Assembly (NCBI GenBank): GCA_937983105.1
Contig: CALKAM010000027.1
Span: 1-38,258, forward strand
Direction of reading: 5' to 3'
Length of the DNA: 38,258 bases
Origin: Planifilum sp021793745
GTDB taxonomy: Bacteria > Bacillota > Bacilli > Thermoactinomycetales > DSM-44946
The notes beneath the pieces are model-generated. The model saw only the letters and a program-made list of their open reading frames with translations, had not been told where the DNA came from and ran no database searches. The position numbers were made by a program, and so were the translations under genes. Below, piece by piece: positions 24,994 through 34,200 of the stretch. Within the stretch, counting starts at the first letter, position 1; every line of letters begins with the position of its first letter.

Positions 24994-25035
24994 AAAAAAA
25001 GAACCGTCCGCCGGGGTGATCCCGGGGGACGGTTC
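24994..25035. terminator. Bidirectional terminator between fxsA and ytvI
   Basis: A long stem, GAACCGTCC/GGACGGTTC outside and CCGGG/CCCGG inside, with a run of seven A on the left (24994-25000) and CCTTTG on the right. It serves the convergent fxsA (plus) and ytvI (minus) transcripts; the T run is stronger for the minus strand. Confidence 0.85.
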
Positions 25036-25041
25036 CTTTGT

Positions 25042-26184
25042 TTATGGGCGGTTGAAGGAGCCCACCTTGATGAAACGCCACAGATCGCGGAAGACATGGG
25101 CCCGGTAGAGGGCGATCATGACAACCACACTGACCGGACCGATGATCAACCCGATAAAGCCGAACAGCTTGAGACCCACAAACAGGGCGATCAGGGTGGT
25201 CAGGGGATCCAGTCCCACATTGCTGGAGACCAATTTGGCCTCCAACATCTGGCGCACCACGAGGAGCACGACGTAAAGGATCAGGAGCCCCACGGCCATT
25301 CGGGTATCGCCGGCAAAGAAAAAGGAGTAGGCGGACCAGGGCACCAGCACAGATCCGACGCCAAGGTAGGGAAGCAGGTCCACCAGACCGATAATGATTG
25401 CGACGGTCAGGGCGTATTTGACGCCGAGGATCCACAGGCCGATCAATACCAGTATCGCCGTGATGGTGATCAGCGTCAGCTGAGCGCGGGCAAAACCGAA
25501 CAGGGAGTTTCGTATGTCCTTTAACACGATGCCTCCCGTCTTACGGATGCGCTCCGGAAGGGCCCGGTTGATGGCGTTCCGGATCCGGGGCCAATCGATC
25601 CCGATGAACAGGGCGGCGAGAAAAATGATGGTAATCACCACCACGATATAGGGCAGATCCGTGAGAAAGGAGGCGATGCCGGCGATGATTCCGGTGATGA
25701 GTTCGGTGCCCCTCTGGGTGATCACGCCCAGATTTTCCCGGATGCTGCTCACGATCTCCTTTTGATGTTCCGGGTTGTTCTGCAAGTAGGTCTGCACGCT
25801 GTGGATCAGTTCCGAAATCCCGGTATCCTCCTCGAGGAACACCTCGAGCAGATATTGGTTAAACCGTTCGAGACTCGCCGGTAACGATTCGGCCAACCGG
25901 GTCAACTCGACGACGACTTGCGTAATCAACAGAACCAGTAGCGAAGAGACCACGGCCAGCACGAGGATCAGCATGATGGTGACGCCGGCCCAGCGCGGCA
26001 AGCGAAGTCGGCGCTCCCCGAAGCGGACAGCCGGTTCAATCATCATGGCGATCAGCCAGCCGATCAAAAAGGGATAGAAAAGGGGGATGACAAACGATAG
26101 CGCAAAATAGGCGAGCACCGCCATCAATACCAGCAGTCCAAATCGTACAAGCATTCCGATCAGTTGGGACGTTCCTACATTCAT
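25042..26184 (-). CDS. ytvI: AI-2E family transporter, YtvI-like
   Basis: A polytopic membrane protein of 380 residues of the AI-2E (TqsA/PerM) family. It has a tight hydrophobic N-terminal pair (FGLLVLMAVLAYFALSFVIP; FLIGWLIAMMIEPAVR), a polar central region (about residues 95-160), and the conserved C-terminal block GLVDLLPYLGVGSVLVPWSA with VRQMLEAKLVSSNVGLDPL. The name comes from TqsA, a reported AI-2 exporter, but most members have no proven substrate and some look like ion or metabolite channels. GGAGGCGG precedes the ATG. It is transcribed divergently from citZ. In B. subtilis the orthologous ytvI also lies beside citZ. Confidence 0.9.
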   Translation of the reverse strand: MNVGTSQLIGMLVRFGLLVLMAVLAYFALSFVIPLFYPFLIGWLIAMMIEPAVRFGERRLRLPRWAGVTIMLILVLAVVSSLLVLLITQVVVELTRLAESLPASLERFNQYLLEVFLEEDTGISELIHSVQTYLQNNPEHQKEIVSSIRENLGVITQRGTELITGIIAGIASFLTDLPYIVVVITIIFLAALFIGIDWPRIRNAINRALPERIRKTGGIVLKDIRNSLFGFARAQLTLITITAILVLIGLWILGVKYALTVAIIIGLVDLLPYLGVGSVLVPWSAYSFFFAGDTRMAVGLLILYVVLLVVRQMLEAKLVSSNVGLDPLTTLIALFVGLKLFGFIGLIIGPVSVVVMIALYRAHVFRDLWRFIKVGSFNRP

Positions 26185-26216
26185 TGTTCCGCCTCCGCCG
26201 CATATTTGGCGCTGTC

Positions 26217-26225
26217 ATTATACCA
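26217..26225 (-). promoter_or_regulatory. Extended -10 promoter of ytvI
   Basis: Minus-strand TG-G-TATAAT, a perfect extended -10, about 33 bp before the ytvI start. The -35 region is a T6 run, weak but typical for extended -10 promoters. Confidence 0.65.
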
Positions 26226-26556
26226 TTTTTATCGGTATTAAAAAAGGGAATAAGGGAGATAGAACGTTAATTCAATCACAATCCGCATCGGTGTCCATGG
26301 TGATATCCGTCGGTTTTTGTGGTAAACTATTGTCGGAATAAGAAGGGCGCATTCGGTCAAGACGAAATCGCAGGTGGGGATCCGAACGTTCGACATCCTC
26401 GCCCAGACCAAGATTGTGAATCTTGCGCACCACCGAACAAAGTTCCGCCCCATGCCGGGGAAAATGGTTTTCTTTCCTGTATTTTCAGTCAATCGCGAGA
26501 GGATTTTCTCGACCGGTGTGCCCTGGGTCGCAGATCAGAAGCAAAGGAGAGATCAT
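26226..26556 (+). other. Long citZ upstream region with a candidate promoter
   Basis: This 331-base stretch holds no gene I can support, although the citZ frame is open from 26374. A possible promoter is GTGATA (26300-26305), 17 bases, TAAACT (26323-26328) with an upstream TG. This would leave about 220 bases of untranslated leader. A perfect 10-bp palindrome, CGAACGTTCG (26383-26392), lies within that leader and could be an operator. Confidence 0.4.
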
Positions 26557-27669
26557 ATGACGGTTGCCAAGGGATTGGAGGGCGTAGTTGCGGTCACTTC
26601 CGAGGTCAGCTCCATCATCGACGGCGTCTTGACCTACCGGGGGATCAACATCGACGAATTGGCGGAAAAGGCCCAGTTCGAAGAAGTGATCTTCCTGCTT
26701 TGGAACGGACGGCTGCCGAAGAAGGAGGAATTGGAAGGGCTGCAAAGGGAGCTCGACGAAAATGCCGCCATTCCGGAGGAAGTATTGAATCAGCTGAAGG
26801 GGTATCCCAAAAATGTACACCCGATGGCCGTGCTCCGGACGGCGGTATCCCTGCTGGCGATGTACGACCCCGACGCGGATGATAACAGCCCGGAAGCCAA
26901 CCGTCGCAAGGCGATCCGGCTGACGGCCAAGATCCCGACGATCATCACGGCCTACTTCCGTCTGCGCTCCGGACTGGAACCGGTCGCTCCCCGTCCGGGT
27001 CAGGGATTTGCCCGGAACTTCCTGTACATGCTGAACGGCAAGGAGCCGGAGGATGTGGCGGTGGAGGCCTTTAACAAGGCGCTGATCCTGCATGCGGATC
27101 ACGAGCTGAACGCTTCCACCTTCGCCGCCCGGGTGACGACCGCCACCCTTTCCGACATGTATTCGGCCATCACCTCGGCGATCGGGACGCTGAAGGGCCC
27201 GTTGCACGGGGGAGCCAACGAGCGCGTGATGGCGATGCTGAGGGAAATCGATGCGATGGACCGGGTGGAGTCCTATATTCAGGATAAGCTGGACCGGAAG
27301 GAAAAAATTATGGGCTTCGGACACCGGGTGTACAAGGACGGCGATCCCCGGGCGAAGCACCTGCGGGAGATGTCCCGTCAACTGGCCGACCTCACCGGGG
27401 AAACCAAGTGGTATGAAATGTCCCGGAAGATTGAGGCCCTGGTTGAAGAGAAAAAGGGACTCAAGCCCAATGTGGACTTTTATTCCGCCTCGGTCTATAA
27501 TTATCTCGGCATTCCCAGCGATCTGTTCACCCCCATCTTTGCCATGAGCCGGGTGACGGGTTGGACGGCCCACGTAATGGAGCAGTATGCGAATAACCGC
27601 CTGATCCGCCCCCGTGCGGAATACGTGGGACCGAAGAATCAATCCTACGTACCGATCGACCAGCGGTAA
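26557..27669 (+). CDS. citZ: Citrate synthase
   Basis: Condenses acetyl-CoA with oxaloacetate to form citrate at the entry of the TCA cycle. The 370-residue protein shows the three catalytic regions: LHGGANERVMAML (catalytic His), GFGHRVYKDGDPRA (second His) and NVDFYSASVYNYLGI (catalytic Asp), and ends with RPRAEYVGP. It is the short Gram-positive type. ATG 26557 has AAAGGAGAG seven bases upstream; the open frame to 26374 would add 61 residues unlike the family. The order citZ-icd-mdh matches the B. subtilis citZCH operon, with a hairpin between citZ and icd that may lower downstream expression. Confidence 0.95.
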   Translation: MTVAKGLEGVVAVTSEVSSIIDGVLTYRGINIDELAEKAQFEEVIFLLWNGRLPKKEELEGLQRELDENAAIPEEVLNQLKGYPKNVHPMAVLRTAVSLLAMYDPDADDNSPEANRRKAIRLTAKIPTIITAYFRLRSGLEPVAPRPGQGFARNFLYMLNGKEPEDVAVEAFNKALILHADHELNASTFAARVTTATLSDMYSAITSAIGTLKGPLHGGANERVMAMLREIDAMDRVESYIQDKLDRKEKIMGFGHRVYKDGDPRAKHLREMSRQLADLTGETKWYEMSRKIEALVEEKKGLKPNVDFYSASVYNYLGIPSDLFTPIFAMSRVTGWTAHVMEQYANNRLIRPRAEYVGPKNQSYVPIDQR

Positions 27670-27678
27670 CATCTCCAG

Positions 27679-27708
27679 ACAGGGGAGGGACAACCTGTCC
27701 CCTGTTTT
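27679..27708 (+). terminator. Intra-operon terminator or attenuator between citZ and icd
   Basis: An 8-bp stem ACAGGGGA/TCCCCTGT with an 11-base loop followed by TTTTGTTG, nine bases after the citZ stop. As icd starts only 34 bp later without an obvious promoter, partial read-through is likely. Confidence 0.7.
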
Positions 27709-27741
27709 GTTGTGAATAAAAATACAGTTAGGGGTGTCAAA

Positions 27742-29034
27742 ATGGCAGCGTTTAAATGGGGAGAACCGCAAGCCGGGGAAAGGATTGTCGTTGAAAACGG
27801 GAAGCTCAGCGTTCCCGACCATCCGATCATTCCCTTCATCGAGGGGGACGGCACAGGCCCCGATATCTGGGCGGCGGCAAAGCGGGTGCTGGATGCCGCC
27901 GTGGAGAAGGCCTACGGAGGGAAGAAAAAGATCGCCTGGTTTGAAGTCTTCGCCGGAGAAAAGGCGTACAAGCGCTTTGGCGAATGGTTGCCCGAGGATA
28001 CGCTGAAGGCGATTCGGGAGTACAAAGTGGCCATCAAGGGACCCCTCACCACGCCGGTGGGAGGCGGGATCCGTTCCCTCAACGTGGCGCTGCGGCAGGA
28101 ACTGGATCTGTATGTCTGCCTGCGTCCCGTCCGCTATTTCGACGGCGTTCCGTCGCCGGTCAAACATCCCGAACTGGTGGACATGGTGATTTTCCGGGAG
28201 AACTCGGAGGACATCTATGCCGGGATCGAGTGGGAAGCGGAGTCGGAGGAAGTGAAAAAGGTGATTCGCTTCCTGCAGGAGGAAATGGGCGTCAAGAAGA
28301 TCCGTTTCCCGGAAACCTCCGGCATCGGCATTAAGCCCGTGTCCCGGGAGGGAACGGAGCGGCTGGTGCGGTCGGCGATTCAATACGCCCTGGATCACGG
28401 CCGGAAGAGCGTCACCCTGGTGCACAAGGGGAACATCATGAAATTTACCGAGGGTGCCTTTAAGAATTGGGGCTACGAGTTGGCCGAGCGGGAGTTCGGC
28501 GACAAGGTGTTCACCTGGGCCCAATATGACCGGATCGTGGAGGAGAAGGGCAAGGAAGCGGCCAACCGCGCCCAGGCCGAGGCGGAGGAGGCCGGCAGGA
28601 TCATCGTGAAGGACGTGATCGCCGACGCCTTCCTGCAGCAGATCCTCACCCGGCCCGCCGAGTACGACGTGATCGCCACCCTCAACCTGAACGGGGATTA
28701 CATCTCCGACGCCCTGGCGGCCCAGGTGGGAGGCATCGGCATCGCCCCCGGAGCCAACATCAACTATGACACCGGGCACGCCATCTTCGAAGCGACCCAC
28801 GGTACCGCCCCCAAATATGCCGGATTGGACAAGGTGAACCCGGGTTCGGTCATTCTGTCCGGCGTGCTGATGTTGGAGCATCTGGGCTGGCAGGAGGCGG
28901 CGGATTTGATCTATGCCTCGATGGGCAAGACGATCAGCCAAAAGACCGTCACCTACGATTTCGCTCGCCTGATGGAGGGAGCGATCGAGGTGAAGTGTTC
29001 CGAGTTCGGGGATAAGCTGATTGAAAATCTGTGA
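27742..29034 (+). CDS. icd: NADP-dependent isocitrate dehydrogenase
   Basis: Oxidatively decarboxylates isocitrate to 2-oxoglutarate. The 430-residue protein is of the E. coli/B. subtilis dimeric type. The signature block includes PLTTPVGGGIRSLNVALRQE, where the Ser is the isocitrate-binding and regulatory residue of E. coli Icd, then RPVRYFDGVPSPVKHPE and the metal-binding NLNGDYISDALAAQVGG. ATGTAPK-like EATHGTAPKYAG lies near the end. Start 27742 follows GGGGTG; an upstream GTG at 27712 adds ten residues without family support. It is the second gene of the citZ-icd-mdh cluster. Confidence 0.95.
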   Translation: MAAFKWGEPQAGERIVVENGKLSVPDHPIIPFIEGDGTGPDIWAAAKRVLDAAVEKAYGGKKKIAWFEVFAGEKAYKRFGEWLPEDTLKAIREYKVAIKGPLTTPVGGGIRSLNVALRQELDLYVCLRPVRYFDGVPSPVKHPELVDMVIFRENSEDIYAGIEWEAESEEVKKVIRFLQEEMGVKKIRFPETSGIGIKPVSREGTERLVRSAIQYALDHGRKSVTLVHKGNIMKFTEGAFKNWGYELAEREFGDKVFTWAQYDRIVEEKGKEAANRAQAEAEEAGRIIVKDVIADAFLQQILTRPAEYDVIATLNLNGDYISDALAAQVGGIGIAPGANINYDTGHAIFEATHGTAPKYAGLDKVNPGSVILSGVLMLEHLGWQEAADLIYASMGKTISQKTVTYDFARLMEGAIEVKCSEFGDKLIENL

Positions 29035-29180
29035 TAGGCTAGAGACAAAAGCAGCAGCGGATATGCTCCCGGCCGCCTCCGCTCCCCCGGCGGGACGGGA
29101 GGGGCCGGGGGTGAAACCCGATGGAGGCAGGAGATCCAACCCGATTCGTTATACGGGACCCCAAAAGGAGGAAGGTTGAA

Positions 29181-30119
29181 GTGACCATCCGGAGAAGGAA
29201 AATTTCCGTCATCGGCGCCGGCTTCACCGGAGCGACCACCGCGCTGATGCTGGCGCAGAAGGAACTGGGGGATGTGGTCTTGGTGGACATTCCCCAGGTG
29301 GAAGGGCCCACCAAGGGGAAGGCGTTGGACATGTTGGAATCTACACCGGTCCAAGGGGTGGATTCCAACATCGTCGGCACCACGGATTACGCGGACACCG
29401 CCGGCTCCGATCTGGTGATTATCACCGCCGGTGTCGCCCGGAAGCCGGGAATGAGCCGCGACGACCTGGTCAGCACCAACGCTAAAATCATGAAGTCGGT
29501 CACCCAGTCCGTCGTGGAGCATTCTCCCAACACCATCATCATCGTCCTGACCAACCCGGTGGATGCCATGACCTATGAGGTGTTCCGCACCTCCGGTTTC
29601 CCCAAAAACCGGGTCATCGGCCAATCCGGGGTGTTGGACACCGCCCGTTTCCGCACCTTTGTCGCCCAGGAGCTGAATGTTTCGGTGGAGGATGTGACTG
29701 GATTCGTGCTGGGCGGACACGGAGACGATATGGTGCCTCTGGTTCGCTACTCCTACGTCGGCGGCATTCCCCTGGAAAAATGGCTGCCGAAGGATCGGAT
29801 CGATGCCATCGTCGAACGGACCCGCAAGGGGGGAGGCGAAATCGTCAACCTGCTGGGCAACGGCAGCGCCTACTACGCTCCGGCGGCGTCCCTGGTTCAG
29901 ATGGCCGAAGCGATCCTGAAGGACAAGCGGCGCATCCTGCCGGCCGTCGCCTATCTGGAGGGAGAGTACGGTTACAGCGACATGTTCCTCGGTGTTCCCA
30001 CCCTCCTCGGCGGCAACGGTCTGGAAAAGGTGATCGAGCTGGAGCTGACCGACGAAGAGAAGCAGGCTTTGGACAAATCGGCCGAATCGGTTCGCAAAGT
30101 GATGAAGCTCCTCGATTGA
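29181..30119 (+). CDS. mdh: Malate dehydrogenase
   Basis: Interconverts malate and oxaloacetate with NAD in the TCA cycle. It belongs to the lactate-dehydrogenase-like malate dehydrogenases, with 312 residues, the same length as the Bacillus enzyme. Features are the dinucleotide-binding ISVIGAGFTGATTA, the substrate Arg in ARKPGMSRDDL, VLTNPVDAMTY and the catalytic His in FVLGGHGDDMVPLVRYS. Start GTG 29181 follows AAAGGAGG by nine bases; the ATG at 29121 would add 20 residues. The 146-bp gap after icd holds a GC-rich inverted repeat but no T run. The last core gene of this block: in B. subtilis phoPR follow here, but not in this window. Confidence 0.95.
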   Translation: MTIRRRKISVIGAGFTGATTALMLAQKELGDVVLVDIPQVEGPTKGKALDMLESTPVQGVDSNIVGTTDYADTAGSDLVIITAGVARKPGMSRDDLVSTNAKIMKSVTQSVVEHSPNTIIIVLTNPVDAMTYEVFRTSGFPKNRVIGQSGVLDTARFRTFVAQELNVSVEDVTGFVLGGHGDDMVPLVRYSYVGGIPLEKWLPKDRIDAIVERTRKGGGEIVNLLGNGSAYYAPAASLVQMAEAILKDKRRILPAVAYLEGEYGYSDMFLGVPTLLGGNGLEKVIELELTDEEKQALDKSAESVRKVMKLLD

Positions 30120-30142
30120 TGGGCACTGGCTTGCGCTAAACA

Positions 30143-30190
30143 AAAACCATTGGGTCTATGGGGGATATCTTGTAGACCCGATGGTTTTTT
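30143..30190 (+). terminator. Terminator after mdh
   Basis: A stem of about 15-16 bp (AAAACCATTGGGTCTA against TAGACCCGATGGTTTT, one G-U pair) with a 14-base loop and a T6 run, 23 bp after the mdh stop. It ends the citZ-icd-mdh block and marks the border of the AT-richer accessory segment. Confidence 0.9.
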
Positions 30191-30257
30191 GTTATTTATG
30201 GGATTAAGCTTGGGATAAACGAAATAAATTCCGTGAATAGAAAGGAAAATTATCGAC

Positions 30258-30794
30258 ATGGAAAAGCGCGCTTTGCCATTCTTTCGCTATCATCCAAATC
30301 CCGAACAGACGGGAGTGATTGTAAGAGAAGAGATCCTTTGCGAGGCATGCGGAAAAAAGAGCGAGTACAACTATGTCGGTTCCATTTATTGCATACCAGA
30401 GATTGAAAATCTTTGCCCATGGTGCATCAAAGACGGAACTGCCGCCAGAAAATTTGATGCCGAATTTCAACAGAGTATCGACAAATCCGTTGATAATAAA
30501 GAAGCCATCGAAGAGCTTTTGAAGAGAACACCCGGCTATTTCTCTTGGCAAGGAGAGTACTGGCCCGGCCATTGCAACGACTTTTGCGCTTATCTCGGTA
30601 AGGTGGATGGCGCAGGACTCCAAAAGTTATTGAGTCAAGGAGATCCCGTGTTGGAAGAAAGCGTTCAGAAGGAAGCGGAGCAGTATCGTCTGACTAAAGA
30701 GGAATTCCTTGAAGAGTTGAATATAAGAATTTATGGTTATCTCTTTCAGTGTCTGACCTGTAAGGGCCATATACTACATACGGATTTAGACTGA
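30258..30794 (+). CDS. CbrC (UPF0167) family protein
   Basis: A cytosolic protein of 178 residues matching the CbrC/UPF0167 family: LPFFRYHPNPEQTGVIV at the N-terminus, the Cys pairs EILCEACGKK and ENLCPWCIKDG that suggest a zinc-binding knuckle, then RTPGYFSWQGEYWPGHCNDF and a C-terminal LFQCLTCKGH. E. coli CbrC has been linked to colicin E2 tolerance, and Bacillus species carry homologues among toxin-antitoxin or immunity genes. Codon use and the stretch 30200-31200 are visibly more AT-rich than the core genes, suggesting later acquisition. AAAGGA lies 11 bases before the ATG. It sits between a terminator and the giant YD-repeat gene, so an immunity role is conceivable but unproven. Confidence 0.85.
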   Translation: MEKRALPFFRYHPNPEQTGVIVREEILCEACGKKSEYNYVGSIYCIPEIENLCPWCIKDGTAARKFDAEFQQSIDKSVDNKEAIEELLKRTPGYFSWQGEYWPGHCNDFCAYLGKVDGAGLQKLLSQGDPVLEESVQKEAEQYRLTKEEFLEELNIRIYGYLFQCLTCKGHILHTDLD

Positions 30795-30852
30795 TTTGCA
30801 AGACGTTGGGGGAAGAACTTTTTCCGCCGAACGTATTGTGTTCTGTCCGTTT

Positions 30853-30896
30853 GTCGGCGGGCTGTTGACAAACAGCCGGGAGCGACTTTTTGTTTT
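30853..30896 (+). terminator. Probable terminator of the CbrC-family gene
   Basis: The hairpin GGCTGTT/AACAGCC with a four-base loop is closed outside by GTCG/CGAC and followed by TTTTTGTTTT, 58 bp after the gene. A second 8-bp hairpin, AGCCCGGG/CCCGGGCT (30960-30980), follows without a T run. Confidence 0.7.
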
Positions 30897-31097
30897 AGTT
30901 CCATAAAGTGGCAAGTGATTCATCGAAAAATCGCTTTGCCCCGACTCTTTAAATATACGAGCCCGGGTTTATCCCGGGCTGTCTTAGTGCATGGATTTCA
31001 GCCATTCCAAGGACATTATCATCTTATCGCTTTAAAGGGACAATAAAAAAACATTGAATCCCAAATATAAAAATGCTTAATTAATAAAAATGTTATG

Positions 31098-31126
31098 TTG
31101 AAAAATATATATTATTTTTGTAGTAT
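31098..31126 (+). promoter_or_regulatory. Sigma-A-type promoter of the giant YD-repeat gene
   Basis: TTGAAA (31098-31103), 17 bases, TAGTAT (31121-31126) in a very AT-rich tract about 85 bp before the start codon. The -35 matches five of six positions. Confidence 0.6.
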
Positions 31127-31209
31127 GCAGGATATAAACAAATTATTGCCGAATAATATTTTTGTGATGGTTCAGACGATAATCATACCAAGGAAGGGGA
31201 GAATACGGG

Positions 31210-34200
31210 ATGAAGGGAAAATGGATGAGGAAAGGCCTGCTCCATATAATCCTCATCACGTTCCTGTTCACGGGCCTTTTCCCGACCCCGCTGTATGCCG
31301 CCGAGGCGCTGAAGGAGGGTGCAGTCGCCCTTTCCCGGGCCGAATCCTCCTCCAAGCACTTCGCACAAAGCATTCTCGGCATCAGTCCTCCTCTGGTTCA
31401 ATCCACCGAGGATGAAAAGGGGCTGTTGGATTCGATCATCGACTTCTTTACATCGGACGAATCGGACGAAAAAAAGCGGGGACAAGCTCTCGAAAACAGC
31501 ACCCTTCCCGCCAACCAAAAAGCTCCTGTCGGGAAAAAGGAGGCTTCTCCCAAGAAGGTGCGCGAGCTGACGGAGAAGCGGACGAAGAACGCCAAGTTCT
31601 ACGAGCTCTCCGACGGGCGCATCCAGGCGGAAATCGCCTCCGATCCGATCCACTACAAGGATGCCAAGGGGAAGTGGCAAAACATCGATCCTACCGTCAC
31701 CACCACCGATGAGTCCGGATACGCCTTCGGCAATCAAAAGAACAACTTCCACACCTTCTTCGGAAAAAAAGCGGACAAACTCCTGAAGTTTCGTCTGGAC
31801 AAGCATTTGATTCAACTGGGCGTCGGCGGAGCGGAGGACAAAAATCTCTCGCCCGTCGTAAAGGACAACACAGTAACATACTCGGGCCTCTTCCCCGATG
31901 CAGACGTGAAATATACGATCACCGCCAAATCCCTGAAAGAGGACATCATTTTGAAAAAAGCGCCGGACAACCCCGTCTTCACCTTCACCCTGAAGATGGG
32001 GGGCGTGGAAGCGAAACCGCAAAAGGACGGTTCCATCGCCTTTGTGGGCAAGGGGGACGGACAGGTTCGCTTTGTCATGCCCAAACCTTTCATGATGGAC
32101 AGCCAACCCGACCCCAAATCCCCCTACGGCAAGGCATGGAGCGACAAGGTGACGCAATCCGTCGAACAAAAGGGAGCCAACTTCACCCTGACCATCAAAG
32201 CGGACAAGGCGTGGCTCGAGGATCCCAAACGGAAATATCCCGTCACCATTGACCCCACCATCGTCATTGAGCCCACGCCGACCGAAAGCCAGGATGCGAT
32301 GATCCTGAGCGGCGAGGACGCCGACAGCAACTTTGACACCTCTTGGCGCCTTTCCGTGGGGACGACCAGCACCTATGTCGCCCGCAGTCTGGTCAAGTTC
32401 AACCTGTCCGGAATCGATCCGGGGACCCAACTGGACGCCGCCCGGGTGGAGCTGTACTACGACCAGGATTTCGACGCGACCATGTCCAATCCCCCCGCCA
32501 CGGTGGCCATGGATCTGCACCGGGTCACCCGCGGCTGGGACGCCTCCGAGGTGACTTGGAATCAGGCACGGGCGGGCGAACCCTGGTCCAAACCCGGTGG
32601 GGACTTCAAATCGGATCTGGAATACAACGAAGTAATCGTGGACAATGATACCCCCGGCCGAACCGCCTATGTCGGCAGCTGGCCCTATTCCAGTGACGTC
32701 TCCGGCTACTTTGGCAACAACTATCAGCCGAACGCCAAGGGAAGCGGTGCCGACACCTTCACCTGGGTACCCCGTCTGACGGAAAGCGGCACTTACCAGG
32801 TGGATGTGTGGTACACGTCGTCCCAAAACCGGGCGACCAACGCTCCCTATACCGTCCGATACGACGGAGGGAGCAAAACCTATACCGTCAACCAGCAGTC
32901 GGGCGGTGGAAAGTGGCATCCGTTGGGATCCCACCCCTTTGCCGCCGGGACGAGCCACAGCGTTGTTCTCAATGACAACGCCGACGGCTACGTCATCGCC
33001 GACGCCGTTCGTTTCATCAAATACGGAACGGCCACCTGGAACCGCGATAAGAACAACGCTTGGCACCGTTACAGCATCCGCAGCCTGGCCCAGGACTGGA
33101 TCAACGGCACCCAAGCCAACTACGGGGTCCTCATCAAGATGCGCTATGAAACCCTGGGGCAGGGGGGTGTCCGTTACACGGCCAGCCAGAACTACGATGA
33201 AAATGCCATCCGGCCCAAACTGGTCCTGGTCTACGGCAAACCCGGCGTGGTCCTGAAGGAGCCGACCACCGTCTACGGCACCGGCGCCGAGCTCCGCTGG
33301 ACCCCCTACGACAACACCGACAAAGACTTTGTCGAATACCAGGTTCACCGGAGCATTTACCAAAACTTCACCCCGTCGCCTTCCACCTTGGTGGCGCCCA
33401 TCCAAGATGTCAACCAAACGACCTTTACCGATACGACGGCCGAACCGACCCGTTGGGACAACGACGATCCGGACGGCAACGCCTATTACTACAAAATCGT
33501 CGTCAAGACCAAGAACGGGGACATTCCTTCCAACTCGGTGTTGACGCGCCTGCCCAAGGCGGGAATTGTCAAACGGATTCTGCAGGGATCTGCTCCGGAC
33601 ACCACCCTTTCCAGCGGCGCTCCGACACAAAACCGGGGGGACGAATCCTGGCTGCAGGCGGGGACGGGCAGTTCCACCTACGGCACCACCCGCAGCCTGA
33701 TCCGCTTCGACACCTCCCAAATTCCCGACACCGCCAACGTCATCCTGGCGGAGCTCAATCTCTGGACCTGGTATGAATTCGGCGACTCCGGCACCCTGGA
33801 GGTCTATCCCTTGAGCCGCGCCTTCGGGGAGAAGACCGCCACCTGGAACCAGGCGGACAGCGGCGTGAGCTGGACGAGTCCCGGCGGCGATTATGCCGGC
33901 ACGCCCTCCGACACCGTCTCAGGCATCACCAACGATCCCAAGTGGCGGGTGTGGGACACCACTTCCATCGTCCGGGACTGGGTGAAAGGGGAGAAGGACA
34001 ACTACGGTTTCCTCCTCAAAAAGAAAGATGAGGCCACCGCTCCGAACGGGTATGTCCTCTTCCTGAGCGAGGAGGCCGAAGAACCTGAGCTGAGTCCGAA
34101 ACTGGTGGTCTACTACACCGACACCCCGGCGCAGGGGACCTACCACGCCCCGTACACGCCGTCGCGGATGGTGCCGGGGAACACCTACACCGTCGACGTG

